DNA from: Ceratobasidium sp. AG-K
Taxonomy: Eukaryota > Basidiomycota > Agaricomycetes > Cantharellales > Ceratobasidiaceae
NCBI GenBank assembly: GCA_037039685.1
Contig: JAWNGF010000014.1
Span: 496,001-560,000, forward strand
DNA: 64,000 bases
Direction of reading: 5' to 3'
The notes beneath the pieces are model-generated. The model did not search any database. It was not told the DNA's origin and saw only the letters and a list, made by a program, of their open reading frames with translations. Made by a program: the position numbers and the translations under genes. Each line of letters begins with the position of its first letter. The stretch's first letter is position 1. This document shows, piece after piece, positions 43,637-53,764 of this stretch.

Positions 43637-44835
43637 CTATGCCCTGTTGAAGCACGGCCAGTCGGTGGGTGAGCTTATCCGGTTCATTTGAACTATTGCT
43701 GACCAATCCACATCTAGCAGGCCCGGACTCTTGGCAGCCACCACTTTGACTGCCAAGTCTTCAGTTATGAACTCAGCTCTAATCCTCACTAACTTTGTCA
43801 TTTCCGACCCGATGTGGTTTCGTAGGCTCCTTCTCGGAACACCAAATTCAACCTCAATCACTCACCACGCTCGACACCAATCATCAACTCTCAGGATGCC
43901 TATCAGTTGAGTATCAACGGCTACGACCAGTTGATTGGTGCTCCACGCCAGGTCTGCCAATCGAATACCGGAGGGAAGCCGATGGCAGGAGCTCGGGCGG
44001 ATACACAAGACCCGAGGACGGCACCTGTGACGTTTGCACTACGGTTCTGCCACCTTATCTGGTCAAAGGCCCAGGCTTCCTCCTGGCTCAAGCTCTCTGA
44101 ACTAAGAGATATTGAGTTCATATCGACATATTCGCTCGTAAGTCCTCTCTCCAGTGGCTGTTTTGCTAGGTGTTTGCTTACGAAAAGTCACTGACTACTG
44201 TCTACCAGAGTGAGAACAAAGCTCTGGATCCATGACGGCGTGTGTACCCCTCCACTGTTCTCTGCTACCTATCACCCCGGGGTGCTTCCCTTTGAGTATC
44301 AATTGGTGTACCGGGTCGACTCACTCCCACATAGAGGATGCCGGGTGACCACTATACTCACCGCCGTAACTGCCAGCCGAGTTTACATGACGTGCAAATC
44401 ATTTGAGATGATTGGAGCCGTCCAATCCAGGACGTGTTTACCAGTACATGCATTGTAGTACCAAGTCAGGAGTTGGGGAACCGCTGGGGTGAGCTGCTGC
44501 TGGCTCCGTGGAGACGCAGGTTGTTTAGGAGGGAACATGCGTGGTACCATTTGCGATTGCCGTATTGTACTCGGAGCCGTCCATTCTGTAGAATAATCGT
44601 ACAGATATATAACCCTGCCCCTTTACGTCGGCGTTGTTATCTGACCAGGGAAGTCATTGAAAACGGCGATCGGTGGTGGTTTCCTACCGGAACGGTATAG
44701 TAACAACACCACAATTCATCGCAATTTGGATTCAGACTTACCTCAGTGACGACACGAGTCACTCTCGAGTTCAGCAAACTCTGTCTCGGCCGGCCGCGTC
44801 CTTAAACAACGGCGCATATGCTACAACCTAGACAG
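43637..44835. other. Intergenic with exon-like stretch; region shared with N4 upstream
   Basis: 43826-44137 is a 104-codon open exon-like stretch on the plus strand (GYDQLIGAPRQVCQSNTGG, RFCHLIWSKAQASSWLKL) between AG and GT sites, possibly a further exon of the preceding gene or a second gene. From about 44408 onward the sequence is recognisably similar to the region from about 59025 upstream of N4 (GATTGGAGCC block and what follows). Confidence 0.4.
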
Positions 44836-44897
44836 TTTCCTGTTTTGACAAATTGTGAGGTCACTTGACCATGGCATCTCCATATCGTTATCTTAGC
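44836..44897 (+). promoter_or_regulatory. Conserved NLR upstream module, N2 copy
   Basis: TTTCCTGTTTTGAC (44836-44849), then GAGGTCACTTGA, then CGTTATCTTAGC (44886-44897), 58-69 bp upstream of the N2 ATG. Same order and similar spacing as N3 and N4. Confidence 0.7.
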
Positions 44898-44954
44898 GCT
44901 GGCCGTTGCACTCCATCCAGACCAATACCACCGACATTAGCAATCTTTATAAGA

Positions 44955-45390
44955 ATGATGAAAAACAGATTCCTACGAGTCAAAGGGAGCGTCAAACGGT
45001 GGCTAGGTATCAGCTCGGGAAACCTTAGCTCAACTTCATTGCCAGATCTTGTCCAGCCAGCTGGCAGTCTAAGCCCTGTACCTCTGGCACCACGGCGAGC
45101 TGTAACTCCGCTTCCAAACAATCTTGACGTTGAGGCACCCGATCCTTCTTCTTTGACAACCCCGGCTCCGGTTGGTCCATCGTTCACTGATCCCGAGCTC
45201 TGCGCTCGGCAGGCAAGACCAACCTCGCAGAGCGCATACATATTTGACACCTACAGTCCCTCCCACCAATTATTCCTCCGCGGCGAATCTGAGACCAACT
45301 ACCAACGGAGCCTTCACACCGGGGTCAGGTTGGCCTGGTCTCGATCTGTTGCTCAAGGCGCTTGATGCGACAGCTGGGATTTTACGAACG
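44955..45390 (+). pseudogene. N2: truncated NLR fragment (promoter and part of exon 1)
   Basis: Begins like N3/N4 (MMKNRFLRVKGSVKRWLGIS, STSLPDLVQPAGSLSP), continues with the Pro/Ser linker, changes frame, and shows SGWPGLDLLLKALDATAG as in the other copies. After about 45388 the sequence no longer matches exon 1. It instead resembles the region before the N3/N4 promoters (AAATGGCAGCATAT at 45436). NACHT and WD40 parts are absent. This is what an unequal exchange between exon 1 of one copy and the promoter of the next would leave. Confidence 0.8.
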
Positions 45391-45465
45391 TCCCTCATGT
45401 TAGCTGAACTCCGTACCTGGAGGTGGGCTATTCCAAAATGGCAGCATATATTCAACTTTGCATAG

Positions 45466-45531
45466 TTTCCTATTTTGACCAAATGTCAAGTCACTTGACA
45501 TCGAGAGGAATTTCCATATCGTTATCTTAGC
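45466..45531 (+). promoter_or_regulatory. Conserved NLR upstream module, N3 copy
   Basis: TTTCCTATTTTGAC (45466-45479), TCACTTGAC, then CGTTATCTTAGC (45520-45531) followed by GCCGGCAGTCAGACTCCAC, the last shared exactly with N4. It ends 57 bp before the N3 start. Confidence 0.75.
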
Positions 45532-45587
45532 GCCGGCAGTCAGACTCCACACGGACACTACCAATATCAACAACATCTGCCAGTACA

Positions 45588-48500
45588 ATGAAAAAAAGAT
45601 ATCTGCGAGTAAAAGGGAGTGTCAAAAGGCATCTAGGGATGAGTTCGGCGAACCAAAGCTCAACCTCACTCCCAGATCTAGCTCAGCAAACTGGGAGTCT
45701 TAGCCCTGGACCTCAGGCAACCCGGCGTGCTATGACTCCACTTCCCACCGATCCTGTGCATCCGAAACCGGCTCCCAAAGAGGACTCCACAACAATATCG
45801 CGTTGGCCTGGTCTCCGTCTGTTACTGATGGCGTTCGATGTGACATCTGGAGTATTCCCACCATTCAAAGCTGCCATAGCCGAATTTACCGATCTCATAC
45901 AGGTATTCGAGGTGAGCCTACACGTCTGTCAATCAAGTATCTAGACTTACAATAAGTTGAGCAGATCGCATCGAAACAACAAAATGGCTACGACTTCCTA
46001 CAAGCGGCGCTCGACACGCTGCTGGGAGACATCAGTCATCATCTCAGCGGCATGGCGAGTCCGAAAATGACAAGGAGCATGAAGAACCTGTGCACGTGGG
46101 TTGCTATATGCATATGTTGTATATGAATCTTACGATAGCGTTCCAAGCGGGATAAGCACTGAGCTGCGGATCATAGAACAGAAACTCACGAGAAGTACAC
46201 TGCGGCGGCACATAGAAGCCATGGAGGATCCAGACAAAGTACTGGAGTGCTACCGGCGGATCCAAGTGCACCTTGAACGACTCACGGTCAGTAGACCACT
46301 GTCATTTAGGTAGTAAATTATGGCTGATTGGTCCCAGTTGAACGCGAACCTGGGCATTTGGGAGACAGTTGATAAGCTACAGAAGGCGAGACCTACGTTA
46401 ACAGTGCCGAATCACAACTCACAGGAGTACAGGAGGCACTTCTACAGCGCCTTTCGCCAACTACCTCTGCTGTCTATAACTCCGCCAAGTCCGAGGAGAT
46501 CCAGCGAAGATCATGCACGGAAGGCACACGCCAGGAGGAACTGACAACACTACTAGACTGGGCTCGTAACAAGGACGGCGAAGAGGTATACTGGATGAAT
46601 GGCATGGCTGGAACTGGCAAGACCACCATTGCCTACAGTCTCTGCGCCACACTCGATGCAGCCGCAGAACTAGGGGCGAGCTTCTTCTGCTCGAGACAGA
46701 TACCCGAGTGTCGGGACGTCAAGCTCATCGTACCTGGGATTGCGTACCAACTTGCTCGCTTTTCATCCCCTTTCTGCTATGCTCTGTTGAACGCCCTAGA
46801 GGCTGACCCGGATGTGCATACACGAGCGATGAGGACGCAGTTCGAGAGCTTGGTGGTGAACCCGTTGTTGGAGGTCAAACACACATTGCCAATGGACTTC
46901 ATAGTCGCTATTGACGCCCTAGACGAATGCGAGAATCAGGACAGTGTTGGCCAGATTCTGGATGTCCTACTCTCCATGGAATCCGCCTCCAACCTGCCAA
47001 TCCGATTCCTACTATCAAGCCGACCCGAGACTCCGATATACTCTCGAGTGATGGACAAGCTCGGTGATAAATCAAAGGCTCGTCTGGTGCTGCATGAACT
47101 CGACGAGAAAAAGGTCAAGCTCGACATTGAGACCTACCTGAACACCGAGCTCAAGGACGCCCGTCTGACTGCTTCTCAGCTAGCAGCCCTGGTGGACCAT
47201 GCCGGAGTGCTTTTTATCTATGCATCTACAGCTGCTCGCTATATCAAGAGCGGACTGCCTGTCGGGCAGCACGTGAAGCGACTAAACATGATACTTGGCC
47301 TGATACCGCCCTCGAAAGATGGGAAGGATCGCGATATCGATCGCCTATATGAATCCATTCTCAAGTCTGCGTTTGAGAGCCAACAGTTGGACGAATCTGA
47401 TCGAGCCCTGATGAAAGCTCTCTTGGACACCGTTATATGCGCGCAGGAACCGATGACAGTCGTGGCGTTATCTGGTTTGCTAGGGTTGGACGACGTACAG
47501 CAGGCCGATGGGCTGTTGAGACAACTAGGCTCGGTGCTGAACATCTCCGAGTCAAGTGGACTTGTAAATACCTTGCACGCCTCGTTTCCAGATTTTATGC
47601 GCGATCCCAACCGCTCAGCTCCATTTACCTGTGAGCCCCATACCACCCATGCCCTAGCAGCACAGGCGTGTCTCGATGTTATTGGAGCCGAGGACCCAGG
47701 TTTCAACATTTGTGCATTGAAATCCTCATACTTGCATGACAATAAAGGCCTAAACCAGGCTAACCGTGTGGACGTGACTATATCTCCACATTTGTTTTAT
47801 GCGTGCCGCTACTGGATGAAGCATTTAGAGTTGGGAAAGGAAAATGACAGTCACAGCAAACGAGTGTATATATTCCTATCGACCAAACTGTTGCTCTGGA
47901 TGGAGGTACTGAACCTAAAACAAAGCATGCATCTTGGCCCTGGAATCATACAATGCGTGGACCACTGGTGTAGGGTATGACACAGTTCCGCTACTTGGTG
48001 ATTTGACATTGACGTGTGGGTAGGTCCATGAATACCCGAAGGAGACAACCGAACTGGCACACGACGCATGGCGATTTGTGACTATGTACGCCGGCCATGC
48101 TGTATCGCAAAGCACCCCACATATCTACATATCTATGCTCCCATTTTGGCCGGAGTCGGCACCGATTACTAGATACTATACCAAACGGATGCGCGGAGCT
48201 ATCCGGGTCCATGGTTCAGCGATGACGAGGCAACAACTTGGGCTCCTTGCCACATGGCCGCTAGCCGACTCGGTCTGGTCGATTTGCCTCTCCCCCGACG
48301 AGAGTCTGATTGCGTGCGCCGCTGGATTCTCGGTGTGGATAATTGACGGAACCACAGGTCGAGTGGTGTTGGGTCCACTCGAGCATAGCGATAGAGTGAA
48401 CAGTGTTGCGTTCTCTCCTGATGGCGCGCTTGTAGCCTCTTGCTCCAATGACAAAACAGCGAAGATATGGAAGACGAACAATGGCCAGCTGTTGGTCGAT

Positions 48501-48863
48501 CCACTTGAGGGACATACAGACTTGGTCAGCTTCGTCGCCTTTTCTCCTGACGGTAAGCGGGTTGTTTCCGGGTCTCGAGACGGCACCATTCGTGTCTGGA
48601 GCCTAGAGAGCGGGCGTATGGTAGTCGGTCCACTTCAAGGACAGAACGACGAGGTCTGGTCGATTGATGTGTCTTTCGACGGTTCTCGCATCGCCTCGAG
48701 TCATGGTGATGGCACAGTTCAGGTCTGGGATACGGAGAGTGGGCAGATGCTGCTCGGTCCATTTGCTGGACATGCCAGCTGCGTCCGATCTGTTTGCTTT
48801 TCACCTGACGGTATGCGCCTAGCCTCTGGCTCTGATGACAGCACAGCCCGGCTATGGAGCAAC
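45588..48863 (+). pseudogene. N3: NACHT-WD40 protein, 5' portion (interrupted by copia)
   Basis: Exons 45588-45911, 45965-46095, 46139-46286, 46338-46385, 46433-47974 and 48024-48863. The layout matches N1: basic start MKKRYLRVKGSVKRHLG, a shorter Pro/Ser linker, helical bundle (LLGDISHHLSGM, ECYRRIQVHLERL), and NACHT with GMAGTGKTT, IVAIDALDECE and LLSSRPE. The first WD40 repeats run up to SDDSTARLWSN, where the copia LTR begins. The intron after 46385 starts with GC rather than GT (AAG|GCGAGA). With the element ignored the gene has 1492 codons including stop, all in frame, so the insertion is its only visible lesion. The WD40 half is much closer to N1 than the NACHT half is. Confidence 0.9.
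48859..48863. repeat. Copia target-site duplication, left copy (GCAAC)
   Basis: GCAAC precedes the 5' LTR and recurs at 53765-53769 after the 3' LTR. Confidence 0.95.
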
Positions 48864-49131
48864 TGTTGAATATACAGTCTTATACGTAGATATATGCGCA
48901 TCACGTGATTGCGTTCCACATGGTCTCGAGCTTCGGAGAAAGTTTTCCTCAGTTCTCTACTCTCAAGTAGCACGAGCTGAGGTATAGTTTAGATGTTTCT
49001 TTTCATTTTCTATTACTTATATTACCTGTAGATACACGATTATCTAGGTATATATATACAAGTTCTCTACTCTCAAGTAGCACAAGCTGAGATACACGAT
49101 TATCTAGCCCGGCACTGCGCATATCGCAACA
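48864..49131 (+). repeat. Copia 5' LTR (268 bp)
   Basis: Contains two copies of a ~30-bp unit with CTCTACTCTCAAGTAGCAC followed by a GAGCTGAG-type end, and two copies of GATACACGATTATCTAG. Half of the LTR is thus an internal duplication. Confidence 0.95.
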
Positions 49132-49143
49132 GGTTATGAGCCC
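49132..49143 (+). promoter_or_regulatory. Copia primer-binding site (GGTTATGAGCCC)
   Basis: Directly follows the 5' LTR. It is complementary to GGGCTCATAACC, the anticodon arm of initiator-Met tRNA, the internal primer known for Drosophila copia. The ATG inside it (49136) opens the polyprotein frame. Confidence 0.75.
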
Positions 49144-52100
49144 TGGTAGCGTCAAAAGTGAAGCAGAAGAGGACCCAGTGAACGCTGTAAACGTTACTAC
49201 CCCAACAATGGCATCGACCGACGCTTACCTTAGTAAGAAAACCTACGAGATTCCGCTCTTGAAGGACGACGGATCCAACTACGATTCGTGGAAATTCCGC
49301 CAAACGACGGTCCTACGCATACGAGGACTGCTCAAAATCGCTTATGGCACCGAAAGACAGCCTGAACCACTCACCGAGATCGATAAAAAGGACTCTGTCA
49401 AAGTGTCAGCCAATAAAACCGAAATCGAAAACTGGCAGAAACAAGACGATGATGCATTCGCTCAAATTACCTTGAACATGGAAGACGGAGCGATGGCCGA
49501 CGTGAGGGAGACGACATCGGCGCACGAGGCGTGGACAAAAGTTGTCGAGCGCTGGGAAGGGAAAGGAATGCAGTTGCTTTCTTTCTGCTATAAGCAACTC
49601 ATGAGCGCGAAAATCGAGGAGGAAGAAAACTTATCTGCTGGTTTCAATCGCATCCGATCGATTGCCTCGAAAATGAAGACCCTCGGCGAGCCCGTTACCG
49701 ACCTACTGCTTGCCCAAGTCTTCATGAATGCGCTCCCCCCGTCCTATGCGATTGTCAGCACGATCCTCCAGACATCCACCCAGACCGGACTCATTACCTC
49801 GGAAATGGTCACAAATGCCGCCTTTACTGAAGAGGAACGACGGAAGACAGGCGACGGACTCACTGCGATGTATGCTCAAGCTCCCAAGCCGAAATCCAAG
49901 AAACCGAGCGATCCGAAAGGGAAGAAAAAGGCGAAAGGCCCCTTATGCGATAACTGCGCCAAGCCCGGGCACACCAAGAAGGAATGCTGGGCGAAAGGAG
50001 GCGGAGCCAAAGGGACTGGACCGCACCAAAAGCGACGAGCCGCTAAGTCAAACGAGCCGAAACCGAGCGAATCGAGTACTGCACCTAAAACCGAGTCAGC
50101 CAAAGTGGCTCTGACACCCGCTGAACCCGAGGATATGCCGTCGCTATATGCGATGCCGGCCGTGGACAATCCGTCTGCCCGAGACACGTGGCTGCTCGAC
50201 TCTGGCGCGTCAAAACATATGACTCGAAATCGAGCATGGTTCTCGACTTACCAGCCATTGGTACCACCAATCCCAGTTCAAGTGGGCGACGGGAACCTGA
50301 CTAATGCGACCGGAATCGGCCGTGTGCTGCTTACGCTATGCAACGAAGCCCGTCAGGAGACCGAAATGTTCATTGACGGTGTACTACACGTACCGGGACT
50401 GCATGCGAGCCTCATGTCGGTCAAACAGCTTGCCAAAACTGGCACCTTCGTTCTATTTGGCGACAAGGATGCCAGGCTCCTCGAGGACAAGGGCCGTGGA
50501 CCCGAGATCGGCTATGCACGCGAGTTAGGTGTCAAGCTTTACCGACTAAATGCGCGAGTTAAACATGCCGAACCAACCGCTCACCTTGCCACTGTCGAGC
50601 CGGAGGGCCTGAACGATAAGGACGACCTAGAAGCAAACGAGTTCATCGCATATACCGCCAGTCACATCGCTCGAGCCGACCTACATACCTGGCATCGCCG
50701 CCTAGGCCACATAAACTACAAATACGTGCTGGATATGGTCAGAAAAGGCGCCGTTCAAGGAATGGATATTGTAGGAAGTCGCTTACCGCCGCAATCGAAA
50801 TGCGAGCCGTGCCTCAAGGGCAAACAGACTCGTGCCCCGTTTCCGACGTCAACAAATCGAGCGTCCGACGTACTCGAGCTACTCCATAGCGACCTACACG
50901 GGCCTGTCGCTGTTCAAGCGATTCAAGGCTATCAGTACTTCGCCGTCACGATCGATGATAAGTCCCGCAAAATGTTCGTGCACTTACTTAAGCACAAGAA
51001 CGAATACGCAATGCACTTCAAAGAGCTAAAAGCGTCAGCGGAGAATCAAACGGGCAAGCGAATCAAGCACTTACGAACCGATGGCGGAGGCAAATACGCA
51101 TCGAACGCATTCGAAGCGTGGCTCAAGTTGCACGGAATCGAACACCAAAAGACCGAGGCGGACTCATCGGCCAGCAATGGCGTTGCAGAGCGAGCGATTC
51201 GCACATTAAACGACAGCCAACGGACAATGCGAGCAGATGCAGACTTACCCGACAAATACTGGGGGTTTGCCATCGTCCATGCCGCATACATCTGGAATGT
51301 GACGCCGAAACGGTCGCTTGACGGCAAAACCCCGGACGAGGTATTCACGGGCAAGTTACCCGATGTCTCCCGAATCCAAACTTTTGGCTGCAAGGCATGG
51401 GTTCGAGTACCCGATGGCCAATGTACCAAGCTGCAGGCAAGATCGCTCGAATGCACTTACCTCGGATTCGCTCCAGGTCGCAAGGCGCACATGCTTATCC
51501 AGCGCCCGATTGGTCGCGTAATCACCTCACGCGACGTTGTATTTGATGAAGGAGGCGAAACCCGACAGCGAGTGATCATCGAGGACTTCGAGGACGAGTT
51601 CCCAGAGCAAGTGGGCGATCAAGAATGCCAAGAGCCAATGCCTGAGGTCGCCGTCGAGTCAGAAACCGAGCCAGAGCGCCAAGAGTCAGTAAACGAGCAA
51701 GAATCCGAGTCCGAGCCAGAAGAGTCGAATAGCGAGCCCGAGATCGAGCCGGCAAGCGATTCCCCCGTCGTGCCAGAGCCACCAGTAACTCAGCCCGAGC
51801 CTCCACGTCGATCAGGTCGAGTTACGAGACCGCCGACACAATACGGAGCTGAAGTGGGCGCGCAGAACGAGACTGCCACGCGAGCCGATAAGCCAACGAC
51901 CGAGAGCGCCATGAATGCGCTAATTGAGCATCCCCCCGACACCTATGCCGAAGCGATGGCGCGTCCAGACGCCAATCTATGGCTCGAGGCGATGATCGAG
52001 GAGATAAAGTTGATTACCGAGCACAAAGTTTGGAAACCGGCCGATAGACCGAGCCACAAGCGAGTTATCAAATGTCGATGGGTGTATGCATACAAGCGCG

Positions 52101-53458
52101 ATGTCGATGGCGAAATCCTCAAGTACAAGGCTAGACTCGTCGCCAAGGGATTCCTGCAGGCTCCAGGTGTCGATTATGTCGAGATATCGTCGCCAGTAGC
52201 CGCATCGGACGCATATAGGGTGCTTTTCAGCATCGTCGCGAGTGAAGACCTCGAGTTACTTCAACTCGACATCAAGACTGCGTTCCTGCATGGCGTTGTC
52301 GAGGAGGAGCTCTATATGGAGCAACCCGAGGGGTTTGCCGAAGGCAATCATGTCTGGCAACTCGTTAAGGCGTTATACGGTCTGAAACAAGCCGCCCGAG
52401 CGTTTTACCTTCGACTTAAAGAGGTTCTTGAGGCGATCGGATTCACACGGACCGAAAGCGATCACGCCGTATTCATTCAACGCGATGGCGATAACTTGGC
52501 GATAATTTTAGCTCATGTGGACGACATGCTACTCGCTGGTAAACCTCTTTCATTTCTGGAGGAAATCAAGTCGAAAATGCGCAAATCATTCGATATTGTC
52601 GATCTAGGCGAGGCACGCATATTCGTTGGTGTCGAAATCGAGCGAAATCGCGAAGCTGGCACACTCAAGATTTGTCAAAAGCGATATATTAGCGATATAC
52701 TAGCTCGATTCAGCATGACCGAGGCCAAACCGTGGGACACGCCAATGGCAGAGACCCCAAACCTGCCCAAACTCGATGCTCCTACTGTCAATCGAACGCT
52801 TTATCAGCGTGGTGTCGGATCGCTCATGTATGCGATGATTTCGACCCGTCCCGATATCGCTTTCGCGACCGGTTTGCTTGCCCAACACGCCGCTAATCCT
52901 GGCGACGAGCATTGGTCAGCTTTCAAGCGAGTTTTGCGGTACCTACAAGGCACGAAGGCACTCGGGATCGTATTTGAACGATCGAAATCGTCCGACCCGA
53001 TCGGATACGTTGACTCTGACTACGCTGGCGATCCGAATACAAGCCGATCGACTACCGGCTGGATCTTCCAACGTGCCGGAGGGAGCGTCGCTTGGTCATC
53101 CCGTAAGCAACCAACAGTTTCCTTATCGAGTACCGAGGCCGAATACGTCGCCGCTGCGAGCGCCGCCCGCCAATTGATTTGGCTTCGTCAATTCCTTGAT
53201 GAACTCGGATTTTTGTCCAAAGGTCCGACAACCTTGCTTACCGACAATCAATCGAGTATCGCATTGGCCAAAAACCCCGTAAATCATCAAAATACGAAGC
53301 ATATACGAGTCAAACATCATTTCATTCGAGAAGTGATCGCTCTTCGCGAGGTCGATCTCAAATTTATTCCGACCGACCAACAGGTCGCCGATGCGCTTAC
53401 CAAACCACTCGGACGCGTCAAATTCCCCGGCTTCATTGCTGGGATGGGAATGTTTTGA
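49136..53458 (+). CDS. Copia gag-pol polyprotein (1440 aa)
   Basis: Open from ATG 49136; a better-context ATG at 49208 (MASTDAYLSKKTYEIPLL) may be the real start. Gag has KFRQTTVLRIRGLLKIAYG; zinc knuckle CDNCAKPGHTKKEC near residue 270; protease WLLDSGASKHMT near 353; pre-integrase HTWHRRLGHINY. The integrase DDE core shows LHSDLHGP, RTDGGGKYAS and NGVAERAIRTL. RT has QLDIKTAFLHGVVEEELYM and the catalytic box as LAHVDDMLLAG (HVDD in place of the usual YVDD). RNase H has YVDSDYAGD and ends ADALTKPL. There is no frameshift or stop, so the copy could be active. Confidence 0.95.
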   Translation: MSPGSVKSEAEEDPVNAVNVTTPTMASTDAYLSKKTYEIPLLKDDGSNYDSWKFRQTTVLRIRGLLKIAYGTERQPEPLTEIDKKDSVKVSANKTEIENWQKQDDDAFAQITLNMEDGAMADVRETTSAHEAWTKVVERWEGKGMQLLSFCYKQLMSAKIEEEENLSAGFNRIRSIASKMKTLGEPVTDLLLAQVFMNALPPSYAIVSTILQTSTQTGLITSEMVTNAAFTEEERRKTGDGLTAMYAQAPKPKSKKPSDPKGKKKAKGPLCDNCAKPGHTKKECWAKGGGAKGTGPHQKRRAAKSNEPKPSESSTAPKTESAKVALTPAEPEDMPSLYAMPAVDNPSARDTWLLDSGASKHMTRNRAWFSTYQPLVPPIPVQVGDGNLTNATGIGRVLLTLCNEARQETEMFIDGVLHVPGLHASLMSVKQLAKTGTFVLFGDKDARLLEDKGRGPEIGYARELGVKLYRLNARVKHAEPTAHLATVEPEGLNDKDDLEANEFIAYTASHIARADLHTWHRRLGHINYKYVLDMVRKGAVQGMDIVGSRLPPQSKCEPCLKGKQTRAPFPTSTNRASDVLELLHSDLHGPVAVQAIQGYQYFAVTIDDKSRKMFVHLLKHKNEYAMHFKELKASAENQTGKRIKHLRTDGGGKYASNAFEAWLKLHGIEHQKTEADSSASNGVAERAIRTLNDSQRTMRADADLPDKYWGFAIVHAAYIWNVTPKRSLDGKTPDEVFTGKLPDVSRIQTFGCKAWVRVPDGQCTKLQARSLECTYLGFAPGRKAHMLIQRPIGRVITSRDVVFDEGGETRQRVIIEDFEDEFPEQVGDQECQEPMPEVAVESETEPERQESVNEQESESEPEESNSEPEIEPASDSPVVPEPPVTQPEPPRRSGRVTRPPTQYGAEVGAQNETATRADKPTTESAMNALIEHPPDTYAEAMARPDANLWLEAMIEEIKLITEHKVWKPADRPSHKRVIKCRWVYAYKRDVDGEILKYKARLVAKGFLQAPGVDYVEISSPVAASDAYRVLFSIVASEDLELLQLDIKTAFLHGVVEEELYMEQPEGFAEGNHVWQLVKALYGLKQAARAFYLRLKEVLEAIGFTRTESDHAVFIQRDGDNLAIILAHVDDMLLAGKPLSFLEEIKSKMRKSFDIVDLGEARIFVGVEIERNREAGTLKICQKRYISDILARFSMTEAKPWDTPMAETPNLPKLDAPTVNRTLYQRGVGSLMYAMISTRPDIAFATGLLAQHAANPGDEHWSAFKRVLRYLQGTKALGIVFERSKSSDPIGYVDSDYAGDPNTSRSTTGWIFQRAGGSVAWSSRKQPTVSLSSTEAEYVAAASAARQLIWLRQFLDELGFLSKGPTTLLTDNQSSIALAKNPVNHQNTKHIRVKHHFIREVIALREVDLKFIPTDQQVADALTKPLGRVKFPGFIAGMGMF

Positions 53459-53496
53459 AAATTTCTTTTCATTTTTCGTCTAATCCTGAGTGGGCG

Positions 53497-53764
53497 TGTT
53501 GAATATACAGTCTTATACGTAGATATATGCGCATCACGTGATTGCGTTCCACATGGTCTCGAGCTTCGGAGAAAGTTTTCCTCAGTTCTCTACTCTCAAG
53601 TAGCACGAGCTGAGGTATAGTTTAGATGTTTCTTTTCATTTTCTATTACTTATATTACCTGTAGATACACGATTATCTAGGTATATATATACAAGTTCTC
53701 TACTCTCAAGTAGCACGAGCTGAGATACACGATTATCTAGCCCGGCACTGCGCATATCGCAACA
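53497..53764 (+). repeat. Copia 3' LTR (268 bp)
   Basis: As the 5' LTR except G at 53717. Followed by the GCAAC target duplication (53765-53769). Confidence 0.95.

Larger units (their letters stand above)
48864..53764 (+). mobile_element. Ty1/copia LTR retrotransposon, 4901 bp, complete
   Basis: Two 268-bp LTRs (TGTTGAATA ... TCGCAACA) differ by one base (A at 49084, G at 53717), with a GCAAC target duplication. The internal region is one polyprotein in the order gag, protease, integrase, reverse transcriptase, RNase H, the copia order. The frame is unbroken. A primer-binding site abuts the 5' LTR and a purine-rich GAGTGGGCG abuts the 3' LTR. A single LTR difference implies recent insertion. 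It lies in the same orientation as the host gene N3, between WD40 repeats 5 and 6. Confidence 0.96.
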
